Below, piece by piece: positions 45,001 to 54,173 of a stretch of DNA of 64,000 nucleotides. Both the position numbers and the translations under genes were made by a program. The first letter of the stretch is position 1. Every line of letters starts with the position of its first letter. The DNA is from Flagellimonas meishanensis (GTDB taxonomy: Bacteria > Bacteroidota > Bacteroidia > Flavobacteriales > Flavobacteriaceae): positions 124,001 to 188,000 of the forward strand of contig NZ_JAINVW010000002.1 of assembly GCF_019880545.1 (NCBI RefSeq). Reading direction: 5' to 3'. Below the pieces are notes generated by a model that was not told where the DNA came from, searched no databases, and saw only the letters and a list, made by a program, of their open reading frames with translations.

Positions 45001-46305
45001 ATCATTGATGCCAAAACAGGCATAACCCTGAGCACCAACAACATTCCTTACGGATCTCAGTTGTTCGTAAAAAATGGCGCAACGGTGAAAAAGGGCGAGG
45101 TAATTTGCCAATGGGATCCCTATAATGGTGTTATTGTTTCCGAGTTCACGGGTGAGATTGCCTATGAAAATATTGAGCAGGGTGTTACCTACCAAGTGGA
45201 AATCGATGAGCAAACAGGTTTCCAGGAGAAGGTTATTTCTGAATCCAGAAACAAGAAGCTTATCCCAACGCTATTGATCAAAGATGGTAAGGGAGAAACA
45301 TTGCGTTCATACAACTTGCCGGTAGGTTCCCACTTGATGGTGGACAACGGCGAGAAAATCAAGGAAGGAAAGATTTTGGTCAAGATACCACGTAAATCCG
45401 CCAAAGCTGGTGACATTACAGGTGGTCTTCCACGGGTTACGGAGTTGTTCGAAGCTCGAAACCCTTCCAATCCAGCAGTGGTTTCAGAAATCGATGGTGT
45501 GGTTTCCTTCGGAAAAATCAAGCGAGGTAACCGGGAAATCGTCATCGAGTCCAAAACAGGTGAGATCAAAAAGTATCTGGTAAAACTCTCCAATCAAATT
45601 TTGGTACAGGAGAACGATTATGTACGGGCAGGAATGGCGCTTTCAGATGGTTCCATCACTCCTGAGGATATTTTGGCCATCAAAGGACCATCCGCGGTTC
45701 AACAGTACCTGGTGAACGAGGTTCAGGAAGTGTACCGTTTGCAAGGGGTGAAAATCAACGACAAGCACTTTGAAGTTGTTGTGAGACAGATGATGAGAAA
45801 GGTACGGATTGAAGATTCCGGGGACACTACGTTCTTGGAGAACCAATTGGTGCACAAAGACGATTTCATCCAAGAGAATGACGAGATTTTCGGAATGAAA
45901 GTGGTAGAGGATGCAGGCGATTCCGAAAGATTGAAGCCAGGCCAGATCATCTCGGCCAGGGAGCTTCGTGATGAAAACTCCATTTTGAAAAGAGAGGACA
46001 AGACCTTGGTTACGGCCAGGGATGCTGTTGCGGCCACCGCAACCCCGATCTTGCAGGGTATCACACGGGCTTCATTGCAAACCAAGTCATTTATCTCTGC
46101 GGCATCGTTCCAGGAGACCACCAAGGTGTTGAACGAAGCTGCCGTAAGCGGTAAGATCGATGACCTAGAAGGGTTGAAGGAAAATGTAATCGTAGGACAT
46201 AAAATTCCAGCCGGTACCGGTATGCGGGATTATGACAGCATCATCGTAGGATCTAAGGAGGAATACGATGAGATCATGGCCCGAAAAGAGGAATTCAAAT
46301 TTTAA
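42007..46305 (+). CDS. rpoC: RNA polymerase beta' subunit
   Basis: 1432 aa. N-terminal zinc ribbon '[25 protein letters not shown]', the catalytic loop '[12 protein letters not shown]' with three Mg-binding Asp, the bridge helix region '[31 protein letters not shown]' and the second zinc site '[16 protein letters not shown]'. C-terminal '[13 protein letters not shown]'. The trigger loop and SI3-like region are of Bacteroidota length. Followed by a strong terminator. Confidence 0.99.
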   Translation: MARIKDNNAPKRFNKISIGLASPEAILAESRGEVLKPETINYRTHKPERDGLFCERIFGPVKDYECACGKYKRIRYRGIVCDRCGVEVTEKKVRRDRVGHINLVVPVAHIWYFRSLPNKIGYLLGLPSKKLDMIIYYERYVVIQPGIAKGPEGEEIQKMDFLTEEEYLNILESLPSENQYLEDSDPNKFIAKMGAECLIDLLSRIDLEQLSYELRHKANTETSKQRKTEALKRLQVVEALRESQDNRENKAEWMIMKVIPVIPPELRPLVPLDGGRFATSDLNDLYRRVIIRNNRLKRLMEIKAPEVILRNEKRMLQEAVDSLFDNTRKASAVKTESNRPLKSLSDSLKGKQGRFRQNLLGKRVDYSARSVIVVGPEMKLYECGLPKDMAAELYKPFVIRKLIERGIVKTVKSAKKIIDKKEPVVWDILDNVIKGHPVLLNRAPTLHRLGIQAFQPKLIEGKAIRLHPLACTAFNADFDGDQMAVHLPLGPEAILEAQLLMLASQNILNPANGSPITVPSQDMVLGLYYMTKERKSTPEVPVKGEGLTFYSDEEVVIAFNEGKVELNAGIKVRVKDFNKEGELVNQIIETTVGRVLFNSVVPEKAGYINTVLNKKALRNIIGDILAVTDVPTTAEFLDKIKTMGYEFAFKGGLSFSLGDIIIPEEKNEMIADANEQVDGIMMNYNMGLITNNERYNQVIDVWTSTNAMLTELAMKRIREDQQGFNSVYMMLDSGARGSKEQIRQLTGMRGLMAKPKKSTAGGGEIIENPILSNFKEGLSILEYFISTHGARKGLADTALKTADAGYLTRRLVDVSQDVIINIEDCGTLRGIEVEALKKNEEVVETLGERILGRVSLHDVYNPLTEELVLRAGQEISEADVKKIEDTPIEKVEVRSALTCEAAKGICSKCYGRNLATNKMVQRGEAVGVIAAQSIGEPGTQLTLRTFHVGGIAGNISEESKLESKFGGIAEIEDLRVVEGENSEGKKADIVISRTSEIKIIDAKTGITLSTNNIPYGSQLFVKNGATVKKGEVICQWDPYNGVIVSEFTGEIAYENIEQGVTYQVEIDEQTGFQEKVISESRNKKLIPTLLIKDGKGETLRSYNLPVGSHLMVDNGEKIKEGKILVKIPRKSAKAGDITGGLPRVTELFEARNPSNPAVVSEIDGVVSFGKIKRGNREIVIESKTGEIKKYLVKLSNQILVQENDYVRAGMALSDGSITPEDILAIKGPSAVQQYLVNEVQEVYRLQGVKINDKHFEVVVRQMMRKVRIEDSGDTTFLENQLVHKDDFIQENDEIFGMKVVEDAGDSERLKPGQIISARELRDENSILKREDKTLVTARDAVAATATPILQGITRASLQTKSFISAASFQETTKVLNEAAVSGKIDDLEGLKENVIVGHKIPAGTGMRDYDSIIVGSKEEYDEIMARKEEFKF

Positions 46306-46310
46306 AATGC

Positions 46311-46342
46311 AAACCCTGGCCTTGGTCAGGGTTTTCTTTTTT
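46311..46342 (+). terminator. Terminator after rpoC
   Basis: AAACCCTG (46311-46318) and CAGGGTTT (46327-46334) pair perfectly around an 8-nt loop, followed by TCTTTTTT. Confidence 0.88.
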
Positions 46343-46360
46343 AATTTATAAAATGAAATT

Positions 46361-46672
46361 ATGGCAGAAAAAAAACAGCACCAAAAACAACTCAATATTG
46401 AACTGGATGAAAAAACGGCAGAGGGAATCTATTCCAATTTGGCCATTATCAATCATTCGGCCTCCGAATTTGTTGTTGATTTCATAAGCATGATGCCCGG
46501 TGCACCAAAGGCAAAAGTGAAGAGCCGTATAGTTCTAACACCACAACATGCCAAAAAATTCTTGAAGGCCTTGAATGACAATGTTGCCCGATTTGAAAAA
46601 GCACATGGTCCCATTCAGGACTATGAGCAACCCCACATCCCATTGAATTTTGGGCCCACTGGGGAAGCATAG
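46361..46672 (+). CDS. DUF3467 domain-containing protein
   Basis: 103-aa small cytosolic protein. 'ELDEKTAEGIYSNLAIINHSASEFVVDFISMMPGAPKAKVKSRIVLTPQHAKKFLKALNDNVARFEKAHG' is the whole DUF3467 domain. It sits directly behind rpoC, between two strong terminators, an arrangement I recall as conserved in Bacteroidota. Function unknown; the position suggests an RNA-polymerase or ribosome-linked task, which is inference. No SD visible; A-rich leader. Confidence 0.9.
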   Translation: MAEKKQHQKQLNIELDEKTAEGIYSNLAIINHSASEFVVDFISMMPGAPKAKVKSRIVLTPQHAKKFLKALNDNVARFEKAHGPIQDYEQPHIPLNFGPTGEA

Positions 46673-46679
46673 CATAAAA

Positions 46680-46708
46680 AAACCTGACTTCTTGGTCAGG
46701 TTTTTTTT
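46680..46708 (+). terminator. Terminator after DUF3467 (bidirectional)
   Basis: AAACCTGAC (46680-46688) pairs perfectly with GTCAGGTTT (46695-46703) around TTCTTG; A-run and T-run flank it, so it can serve both strands, including the convergent small membrane protein gene. Confidence 0.88.
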
Positions 46709-46727
46709 ATGTTTTTTTAAAAATGCA

Positions 46728-47165
46728 TCAGCTTAGCCATCCCTTTTGAATGCCCTTTTTGGACAAAAGGACCAACAAAACACCAACCACGACCACAACA
46801 ATGGGCATAAAAATTGCCTGGTTTCCATAAACTTCAATCGCATTGCTTAGGAAAAGGTTGTAGATGAACTGGCCAACAATACCCAATAGGGAAATGATAA
46901 ACACAGTTTTGGCCCATTTTTTTCTTAGCAAAAGGGCTATGCATCCCAAGGTGCCCCCGAAAACCGCAATGGCAAATGCAGCGGTAACCCAAGCCGGTTG
47001 TCCTTCAAAAAGTTCACGTTGGGCCTGTGTCATCTTTTCAAGGTCCTCAATGCTCATATAGGCCTGGCCCAAATAGGCCATCACACCCATAATGTTCCAT
47101 ACTAGGGCAAGAACGCCCACCACCCAGAACCAAACGGGCGGTTTATTGGTAGAATCAGTACTCAT
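46728..47165 (-). CDS. Small four-helix membrane protein
   Basis: 145 aa. Hydrophobic segments near residues 10-32, 60-82, 86-108 and 115-138 predict four transmembrane helices; the loop 'YMSIEDLEKMTQAQRELFEGQPAWV' lies between helices 1 and 2. I recall similar uncharacterised flavobacterial proteins but can assign no function. Stand-alone, convergent with DUF3467 over a shared terminator. Confidence 0.78.
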   Translation of the reverse strand: MSTDSTNKPPVWFWVVGVLALVWNIMGVMAYLGQAYMSIEDLEKMTQAQRELFEGQPAWVTAAFAIAVFGGTLGCIALLLRKKWAKTVFIISLLGIVGQFIYNLFLSNAIEVYGNQAIFMPIVVVVVGVLLVLLSKKGIQKGWLS

Positions 47166-47273
47166 AATAATGGTTATTTAGTGATTAACGAGGTAGAAAG
47201 TACAAAAAAAGTTGACACACAGGTACTTTTCCTCAAAAGTGGAGGGCTTTGATTGCCATTAATAACTTTTCTT

Positions 47274-48866
47274 TTATACTGTGGTTTCAGAAGTAAACCG
47301 AAGCTTTACCGAAGGATATTTTTGTTGCGTCATTTGCAAGGAAAAGGCAGAATCCGCCAAAAAAACAAGCTGCCCCCGTTTGTCCGTCGCCAAGAATTTT
47401 TGTTTAACCCGTTTGAACTCCTTGAATTCCTCATTTTGCTCATTTTCTGGATCTACCCAACAGGCTTTATGTACCGGGAAGTTCTCATAAGTGCATTTTG
47501 CCCCATATTCGTGCTCCAAACGGTATTGGATAACCTCATATTGCAATGCCCCAACCGTTCCAATGACCTTCCTGCCATTCATTTCCAAGGTGAAAAGCTG
47601 TGCCACCCCCTCATCCATGAGCTGGTCAATGCCCTTGTTCAATTGCTTGGCCTTCATGGGGTCGGCATTGTTTATATACCTAAAGTGCTCTGGGGAAAAG
47701 CTAGGGATTCCTTTATAATGCAGGTGCTCGCCACTGGTCAAGGTGTCGCCGATCTTGAAGTTGCCAGTATCGTGCAAGCCTACAATGTCCCCGGGATAGG
47801 ATACATCCACAATCTCTTTTTTCTCAGCAAAGAAGGCATTGGGACTTGAAAATTTCAGTTTTTTGTCATGCCGTACATGCAAATAGGGCGTGTTTCTTTC
47901 AAAAGTACCGGAAACCACCTTGATAAAGGCAAGCCGGTCACGATGCTTGGGATCCATGTTGGCATGGATCTTAAAAACAAAACCGGAAAAATCCTTCTCA
48001 TTGGCCTTAACCAATCGCTCTTCTGCCATCTTGGGTCTAGGTGGGGGAGCAATGTCCACAAAACAATCAAGAAGCTCACGCACGCCAAAATTATTGAGCG
48101 CTGAACCAAAAAACACCGGTTGCAATTCACCCTTCAAATAGGCCTCCTTGTCAAATTCGGGATAAACACCGTCTACCAACTCTAGGTTATCCCTCAGGCT
48201 TTCAGCAGCCGAAGTTCCAATGATTTTTTCCAATTCCCGACTATCAATGTCGTCAAAAGCGATGGTTTCCTCAATGTTCTTTTTACTATTACCACTGAAC
48301 AGATTGATGTTTTTTTCATAAATGTTGTAAATGCCTTTAAAGTCATAGCCCATGCCAATGGGAAAACTCAAGGGAGTTACGGTAAGGCCCAACTTTTGTT
48401 CCACTTCGTCCAAGAGGTCAAAAGCGTCCTTGCCCTCGCGGTCCAGCTTGTTGATGAAAACGATCATGGGGATGTTCCGCATGCGACAGACCTCCACCAA
48501 TTTTTCGGTCTGTTCTTCCACACCTTTGGCCACATCGATCACCACGATCACACTATCCACAGCGGTTAGCGTTCTAAAGGTATCCTCTGCAAAATCTTTG
48601 TGCCCAGGGGTGTCCAAAATATTGATTTTCTTGTTTTTGTAGTTAAACGCCAATACCGAGGTGGCAACGGAGATACCTCTTTGCCGTTCAATTTCCATAA
48701 AATCACTTGTGGCGGACTTCTTTATCTTATTGCTTTTTACGGCACCAGCCTCCTGAATGGCCCCCCCGAAGAGAAGCAACTTTTCGGTCAAGGTGGTTTT
48801 TCCGGCATCCGGGTGCGAAATAATGCCAAAAGTGCGACGTCTCGCTATTTCCTTTTCAAAATCCAT
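47274..48866 (-). CDS. prfC: Peptide chain release factor 3
   Basis: 530-aa GTPase recycling RF1/RF2 after termination. G1 'ISHPDAGKTTLTEKLL', 'RQRGISVATSVLAF' switch I, G3 'DTPGHKDFAEDTFRTL', G4 'NKLDREGKDAF'; domain II and the RF3 C-terminal domain ('GTVGALQYEVIQYRLEHEYGA') follow. The open frame begins at 48884, but the -7 promoter element covers that codon, so MDFEKEIARRRTFGI at 48866 is preferred. Non-essential in E. coli. Confidence 0.93.
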   Translation of the reverse strand: MDFEKEIARRRTFGIISHPDAGKTTLTEKLLLFGGAIQEAGAVKSNKIKKSATSDFMEIERQRGISVATSVLAFNYKNKKINILDTPGHKDFAEDTFRTLTAVDSVIVVIDVAKGVEEQTEKLVEVCRMRNIPMIVFINKLDREGKDAFDLLDEVEQKLGLTVTPLSFPIGMGYDFKGIYNIYEKNINLFSGNSKKNIEETIAFDDIDSRELEKIIGTSAAESLRDNLELVDGVYPEFDKEAYLKGELQPVFFGSALNNFGVRELLDCFVDIAPPPRPKMAEERLVKANEKDFSGFVFKIHANMDPKHRDRLAFIKVVSGTFERNTPYLHVRHDKKLKFSSPNAFFAEKKEIVDVSYPGDIVGLHDTGNFKIGDTLTSGEHLHYKGIPSFSPEHFRYINNADPMKAKQLNKGIDQLMDEGVAQLFTLEMNGRKVIGTVGALQYEVIQYRLEHEYGAKCTYENFPVHKACWVDPENEQNEEFKEFKRVKQKFLATDKRGQLVFLADSAFSLQMTQQKYPSVKLRFTSETTV

Positions 48867-48881
48867 CAACAAAAATTTCGG

Positions 48882-48910
48882 CAAAAATAGCGTAATTAAA
48901 ACTTTTACAA
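48882..48910 (-). promoter_or_regulatory. prfC promoter
   Basis: Minus strand TTG (48910-48908), 18-nt spacer, TATTTTTG (48889-48882). The -7 element lies 15 nt before ATG 48866, fixing the start choice. Confidence 0.65.
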
Positions 48911-49272
48911 GGCTTGGACATAAATGATTGATGACTGTTGATAGTTAAGAGAAAAAAAGAAGCGGCCACAATCATAAAAACACAAAAAAGAGATGTATTT
49001 TCATTGCTTGTTTTGGTTGACAGCATGGGAGGGCAAACGAAGCTTTCCCAATGGAGTCCATCCAAGGAAATTTTTGGCAGCTAATGATGATGAATAAGCT
49101 TTTTGTCGATAATAATAGGCGATTAAGTATAAATGCATTAATTATGTAGCCATTTTGGACTTGGTGTGCACGTATTGCTCAAATCAAGACAAAATATTAC
49201 TGAGAACCCCAATTTTCTTACACTTACGAGAACTACAGGCCATGGTGATTAGTTGACCAAAACTTATCATTT
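48911..49272. other. Intergenic region between prfC and adhesin gene
   Basis: 362 nt between divergent genes. I see no ORF, tRNA or clear palindrome. It presumably holds the adhesin operon promoter, but no TTTG/TAnnTTTG pair with proper spacing was found. Confidence 0.6.
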
Positions 49273-52200
49273 ATGGAGAACATTACTTTCACGGATTTTG
49301 GGAAAAGAAGCCTGAATATAATTTTCCTTGTCCTTGTACTCACCTTATACCCAACCATTGTTTCTTTCAATGGCTCATCTAACAACGCTTTGGTGCCTCC
49401 TTCAAACTATGTGGATACCGATGGCGATGGAATATCTGATGACAAAGATTTGGATGACGATGGCGATGGCATCATTGACACTGTGGAGGATTCCAATAAA
49501 GATGGGGACGGCAGTTGCACGACCCAACCTTCAGATCAGGACAATGATGGTATTCCCGATTATTTGGATATCGACTCGGACAATGATGGGATAATAGACA
49601 ATGTGGAGGCACAGACCACAGAAGGATACATCCCGCCATCTTGCGAGGATAAAAACCACAATGGCCTGGATGATGCTTATGAAGTTCCCTACGGGAATTG
49701 TGAAGGATTGACCCCTGTGGACACCGATGGGGATGGAGTGCCAGATTATAAAGATGTCGATTCCGACAATGACGGCATCATTGACAATGTGGAGGCGCAG
49801 TCATCAGCAGACTTTATCGCCCTCTCTGGTAAGGACTATAACCAAAATGGCTTGGATGACGCCTATGAACCCCAAGGTGATGGCACCTGTGACTTCAACG
49901 GCAAGAATTCAAATTACAAAGGAGCCGACAAAGTGGAACTTTGTCATAAAGAAGATAAGAGTTATAAAAATCCACGACAAGGATACCATACCATAAGTGT
50001 TGCTCCAGCGGCGGTCCAGGCACACCTGAATCATGGAGATACGTTGGGCGCCTGCGAGGAATCCTGTCCTTTTATAGGAGGCCTTCAACCTGTGGACACC
50101 GATTCGGATGGCATAGCCGACTACAGGGATATCGATTCTGACGATGATGGAATAGTGGACAATATAGAGGCCCAACATGTGGATAACTATATTCCACCCA
50201 GCGGCATGGATACGGATGGAAATGGGCTGGATGATCAATACGAAGAGTACCCTGGTTCTTGTGGGGGAATTGTACCCATCAATTCAGATCAGGACCCGCT
50301 TCCTAATTTTAGGGATATTGATAGCGATGATGATGGTATTCCAGACAATGTGGAAGGCCAAACAACCGCGGGATATATTCCACCCTCTGGAAATGACACC
50401 GATCAAGATGGCTTGGATGATGCTTATGAAAATGATGGTATAATTCCGGTCGATACAGACGGGGATGGTACACCTGACTACTTGGATGATGACACCGATA
50501 ATGACCTTGTCGCTGATAACAATGAAGGGAATGACTTCAATTTTGATGGTATTCCGGATCAGACCTACACAGGAACCGATACGGATAACGACGGTCTGGA
50601 TGATGGTTATGAGGGTAGTGATATAAATGACGGCTATGATGTTAATGATGAAATTGATGACCCAGCGAACGATTTACCCGACACCGATGGTACAGAAGAC
50701 GTAAACTATCGTGATATTGACGACGACGGTGATGGAATAGACACCCCAGATGAGGATGCTGACGGTGACGGTGACCCCACCAACGATGATACGGACGAAG
50801 ATGGCACACCCGATTATCTTGATCCTGACATGGGCAACGTGATCGATGCGGTGGACGACACCTTTGTCACGGATGGTTCCGGCGGCACGGTACCGGATGC
50901 CAACATGCTGGACAACGACACCCTGGACGGTGGTCCCGTGACCTTGGAGGATGTCATCCTGACCTCGACCCCCACGGACGAGCTGACCATCAATGAAGAT
51001 GGCAGTGTTACCGTTGCCGAGGGCACCCCGGAGGGCACCTATACCATAGAATATACCATCTGCGAGATCGCGGACCCCGACAACTGCGACACGGCCACGG
51101 TGACCGTGACGGTGGACCCCGGCATGGGCAACGTGATCGATGCGGTGGACGACACCTTTGCCACGGATGGTTCCGGTGGCACGGTACCGGATGCCAACGT
51201 GCTGGACAACGACACCCTGGACGGCGGCCCCGTGACCCTGGAGGACGTCATCCTGACCTCGACCCCCACGGACGAGCTGACCATCAACCCCGACGGCAGT
51301 GTTACCGTTGCCGAGGGCACCCCTGAGGGCACCTATACCATAGAATATACCATCTGCGAGATCGCGGACCCCGACAACTGTGACACGGGCACGGTGACCG
51401 TGACGGTTGACCCCGGCATGGGCAATGTGATCGATGCTGTGGACGACACCTTTGTCACGGACGGTTCCGGTGGCACGGTACCGGATGCCAACGTGCTGGA
51501 CAACGACACCCTGGACGGCGGCCCCGTGACCCTGGAGGACGTCATCCTGACCTCGACCCCGACGGACGAGCTGACCATCAACCCCGACGGCAGTGTTACA
51601 GTTGCCGAGGGCACCCCTGAGGGCACCTACACCATAGAGTACACCATCTGCGAGATCGCGGACCCCGACAACTGCGACACGGCCACGGTGACCGTGACGG
51701 TTGACCCCGGCATGGGCAATGTGATCGATGCTGTGGACGACACCTTTGTCACGGATGGTTCCGGCGGCACGGTACCGGATGCCAACGTGCTGGACAACGA
51801 CACCCTGGACGGCGGCCCCGTGACCCTGGAGGACGTCATCCTGACCTCGACCCCGACGGACGAGCTGACCATCAACCCCGACGGCAGTGTTACCGTTGCC
51901 GAGGGCACCCCTGAGGGCACCTACACCATAGAGTACACCATCTGCGAGATAGCGGACCCCGACAACTGCGACACGGGCACGGTGACCGTGATGGTGGACC
52001 CCGGCATGGGCAATGTGATCGATGCGGTGGACGACACCTTTGCCACGGATGGTTCCGGTGGCACGGTACCGGATGCCAACGTGCTGGACAACGACACCCT
52101 GGACGGCGGCCCCGTGACCCTGGAGGACGTCATCCTGACCTCGACCCCCACGGACGAGCTGACCATCAACCCCGACGGCAGTGTTACCGTTGCCGAGGGC

Positions 52201-53199
52201 ACCCCCGAGGGCACCTACACCATAGAATACACCATCTGCGAGATAGCGGACCCCGACAACTGTGACACGGGCACGGTGACCGTGACGGTTGACCCCGGCA
52301 TGGGCAACGTGATCGATGCGGTGGACGACACCTTTGTGACGGACGGTACCGGCGGCACGGTACCGGATGCCAACGTGCTGGACAACGACACCCTGGACGG
52401 CGGCCCCGTGACCCTGGAGGACGTCATCCTGACCTCGACCCCCACGGACGAGCTGACCATCAACCCCGACGGCAGTGTTACCGTTGCCGAGGGTACCCCC
52501 GAGGGCACCTATACCATAGAATATACCATCTGCGAGATAGCGGACCCCGACAACTGCGACACGGGCACGGTGACCGTGACGGTGGACCCCGGCATGGGCA
52601 ATGTTATCGATGCGGTGGACGACACCTTTGTGACGGATGGTTCCGGCGGCACGGTACCGGATGCCAACGTGCTGGACAACGACACCCTGGACGGCGGCCC
52701 CGTGACCCTGGAGGACGTCATCCTGACCTCGACCCCCACGGACGAGCTGACCATCAACGCGGACGGCAGCGTGAGCGTTGCCGAGGGCACCCCCGAGGGC
52801 ACCTACACCATAGAGTACACCATCTGCGAGATCGCGGACCCCGACAACTGCGACACGGGCACGGTGACGGTTCTTGTCGAGGAAGTTCCAGAGGACGAAG
52901 AAATAGAGGTAAATCAGATGTTGACCCCAAACGGGGATTTAAAGAACGACTTTTTATTCATAAGGGGAGTCAGTAAAATTAAATCAAGCACACTTCGGAT
53001 TTTCAATCGTTGGGGCGTAGCCGTTTATGAGGGTGAAGACTATGACAATGTAAGAAACGTTTTTGACGGACGTTCCCGTGGCAGGTCTTCCTTGAGTGTA
53101 AACGACTACCTTCCTGCAGGGGTATATTTTTATATATTTGACTACGAAACGGATAAGGGAAGTTTCACGGACTCCGAATACATTTATATCAGCAGGTAA
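49273..53199 (+). CDS. T9SS-exported calcium-repeat adhesin with seven tandem 98-aa repeats
   Basis: 1308-aa surface protein. Signal-like hydrophobic segment at residues ~14-32. Residues ~46-519 are TSP type 3-like calcium repeats (VDTDGDGISDDKDLDDDGDG and relatives), interrupted near residue 222 by a Cys/His block 'VELCHKEDKS...HLNHGDTLGAC'. Residues 520-1205 are seven near-identical 98-aa Ig/VCBS-like repeats starting MGNVIDAVDDTF. Residues ~1213-1308 (LTPNGDLKNDFLF, IFNRWGVAVYEG, LPAGVYFYIFDY) are the type B gliding-motility C-terminal sorting domain, so export by T9SS is likely. Followed by PorP/SprF and OmpA genes. Probably a cell-surface adhesin; ligand unknown. Confidence 0.93.
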   Translation: MENITFTDFGKRSLNIIFLVLVLTLYPTIVSFNGSSNNALVPPSNYVDTDGDGISDDKDLDDDGDGIIDTVEDSNKDGDGSCTTQPSDQDNDGIPDYLDIDSDNDGIIDNVEAQTTEGYIPPSCEDKNHNGLDDAYEVPYGNCEGLTPVDTDGDGVPDYKDVDSDNDGIIDNVEAQSSADFIALSGKDYNQNGLDDAYEPQGDGTCDFNGKNSNYKGADKVELCHKEDKSYKNPRQGYHTISVAPAAVQAHLNHGDTLGACEESCPFIGGLQPVDTDSDGIADYRDIDSDDDGIVDNIEAQHVDNYIPPSGMDTDGNGLDDQYEEYPGSCGGIVPINSDQDPLPNFRDIDSDDDGIPDNVEGQTTAGYIPPSGNDTDQDGLDDAYENDGIIPVDTDGDGTPDYLDDDTDNDLVADNNEGNDFNFDGIPDQTYTGTDTDNDGLDDGYEGSDINDGYDVNDEIDDPANDLPDTDGTEDVNYRDIDDDGDGIDTPDEDADGDGDPTNDDTDEDGTPDYLDPDMGNVIDAVDDTFVTDGSGGTVPDANMLDNDTLDGGPVTLEDVILTSTPTDELTINEDGSVTVAEGTPEGTYTIEYTICEIADPDNCDTATVTVTVDPGMGNVIDAVDDTFATDGSGGTVPDANVLDNDTLDGGPVTLEDVILTSTPTDELTINPDGSVTVAEGTPEGTYTIEYTICEIADPDNCDTGTVTVTVDPGMGNVIDAVDDTFVTDGSGGTVPDANVLDNDTLDGGPVTLEDVILTSTPTDELTINPDGSVTVAEGTPEGTYTIEYTICEIADPDNCDTATVTVTVDPGMGNVIDAVDDTFVTDGSGGTVPDANVLDNDTLDGGPVTLEDVILTSTPTDELTINPDGSVTVAEGTPEGTYTIEYTICEIADPDNCDTGTVTVMVDPGMGNVIDAVDDTFATDGSGGTVPDANVLDNDTLDGGPVTLEDVILTSTPTDELTINPDGSVTVAEGTPEGTYTIEYTICEIADPDNCDTGTVTVTVDPGMGNVIDAVDDTFVTDGTGGTVPDANVLDNDTLDGGPVTLEDVILTSTPTDELTINPDGSVTVAEGTPEGTYTIEYTICEIADPDNCDTGTVTVTVDPGMGNVIDAVDDTFVTDGSGGTVPDANVLDNDTLDGGPVTLEDVILTSTPTDELTINADGSVSVAEGTPEGTYTIEYTICEIADPDNCDTGTVTVLVEEVPEDEEIEVNQMLTPNGDLKNDFLFIRGVSKIKSSTLRIFNRWGVAVYEGEDYDNVRNVFDGRSRGRSSLSVNDYLPAGVYFYIFDYETDKGSFTDSEYIYISR
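50830..52887 (+). repeat. Seven tandem 294-bp repeats in adhesin gene
   Basis: Copies start at 50830, 51124, 51418, 51712, 52006, 52300 and 52594, spaced exactly 294 bp. They differ at a few codons: VTDGSGG (1,3,4,7), ATDGSGG (2,5), VTDGTGG (6); DTATV (1,3) against DTGTV (others). The variants are shuffled rather than nested. Strongly GC-rich codons compared with the AT-richer flanks. Confidence 0.97.
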
Positions 53200-53213
53200 C
53201 ACATAGCATCATA

Positions 53214-54161
53214 ATGATTAAAAGACATTTTTTAATTTCATTTTTATTTTTAGGAGCTGTTTTCCAAAGTCTTTTGGCCCAACAGGATGCACAATATACC
53301 CAGTATATGTTCAATACCTTGAGTGTAAACCCTGCCTATGCGGGTTCCAGGGGGCAGTTGAGCTTTGCCGGTCTATATAGATCCCAATGGGTGGGCTTGG
53401 ACGGCGCACCGGAAACGTTTACCATAAACCTGCACTCGCCAATTCGGAACAGCAGGTTGGGGTATGGTGTTTCAATAGTGAATGATAATATTGGGGATGG
53501 TGTTGTCCAAGAAACGTATTTGGATGCGGTGATTTCGTATACCTTGGAGTTTGCGGGGGATGCCAAGCTCTCTTTTGGATTGAAGGCGGGCGGAAATATG
53601 ATCAGTTTGGATTTCAACGGCCTTCGGAATTTTGACCAGGAAGTAGTGCAGCAGGACAACATCGACAACCAGTTCAACCCCAATTTTGGTTTGGGACTGT
53701 ATTATCATACGGACAGGTTTTATGCTGGGATTTCAGCGCCGAATATCTTGGAAACGGAATATTTTGACAATGACAATTCCGATGAGTCCGTCAACTTTTT
53801 GTCGGCCGAGCGAATCAACTTTTATTTTATAACAGGGTACGTCTTTGATTTTGGAGCCGATCTTAAATTTAAACCAGCACTTTTGACCAAAGCCGTTGGT
53901 GGAGCACCATTACAGGTTGATGTATCGGCCAATTTCCTCTTTGCGGACAAGTTCAATTTTGGGGCTGCCTACAGATGGGATGCCGCAGTGAGCGCATTGG
54001 CAGGATTCCAGATCACGGACCAGATTATGATTGGATTGGCCTATGACCGGGAAACTACTGATTTGGGAGGGACGCAGTTCAATGATGGTTCATTTGAGAT
54101 TTTTCTGAGGCTGGAGCTGTTGAAATCATTTCAAAGGACCGTTTCACCTAGATTCTTTTAA
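53214..54161 (+). CDS. PorP/SprF family T9SS outer-membrane protein
   Basis: 315-aa outer-membrane beta-barrel. Signal peptide 'LISFLFLGAVFQSLLA', then the family signature 'QYMFNTLSVNPAYAGSRG' and alternating beta-strand sequence to a C-terminal Phe. In Flavobacterium, SprF is needed to deliver its cognate type B CTD adhesin SprB. Lying 14 bases after an adhesin with such a CTD, this protein is inferred to be its dedicated anchor. Spacing to the OmpA gene is 12 bases. Confidence 0.94.
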   Translation: MIKRHFLISFLFLGAVFQSLLAQQDAQYTQYMFNTLSVNPAYAGSRGQLSFAGLYRSQWVGLDGAPETFTINLHSPIRNSRLGYGVSIVNDNIGDGVVQETYLDAVISYTLEFAGDAKLSFGLKAGGNMISLDFNGLRNFDQEVVQQDNIDNQFNPNFGLGLYYHTDRFYAGISAPNILETEYFDNDNSDESVNFLSAERINFYFITGYVFDFGADLKFKPALLTKAVGGAPLQVDVSANFLFADKFNFGAAYRWDAAVSALAGFQITDQIMIGLAYDRETTDLGGTQFNDGSFEIFLRLELLKSFQRTVSPRFF

Positions 54162-54173
54162 TACGGGTACAGC

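Noticed and set aside
50814..52802. Repeated 97-codon minus-strand frames opposite the adhesin repeats
   Set aside because: Each is an antisense image of one 294-bp repeat; no start signals or homology.
50830..52887. CRISPR-like periodicity
   Set aside because: The repeats are 294 bp, fully coding and have no spacers; no cas genes are present.
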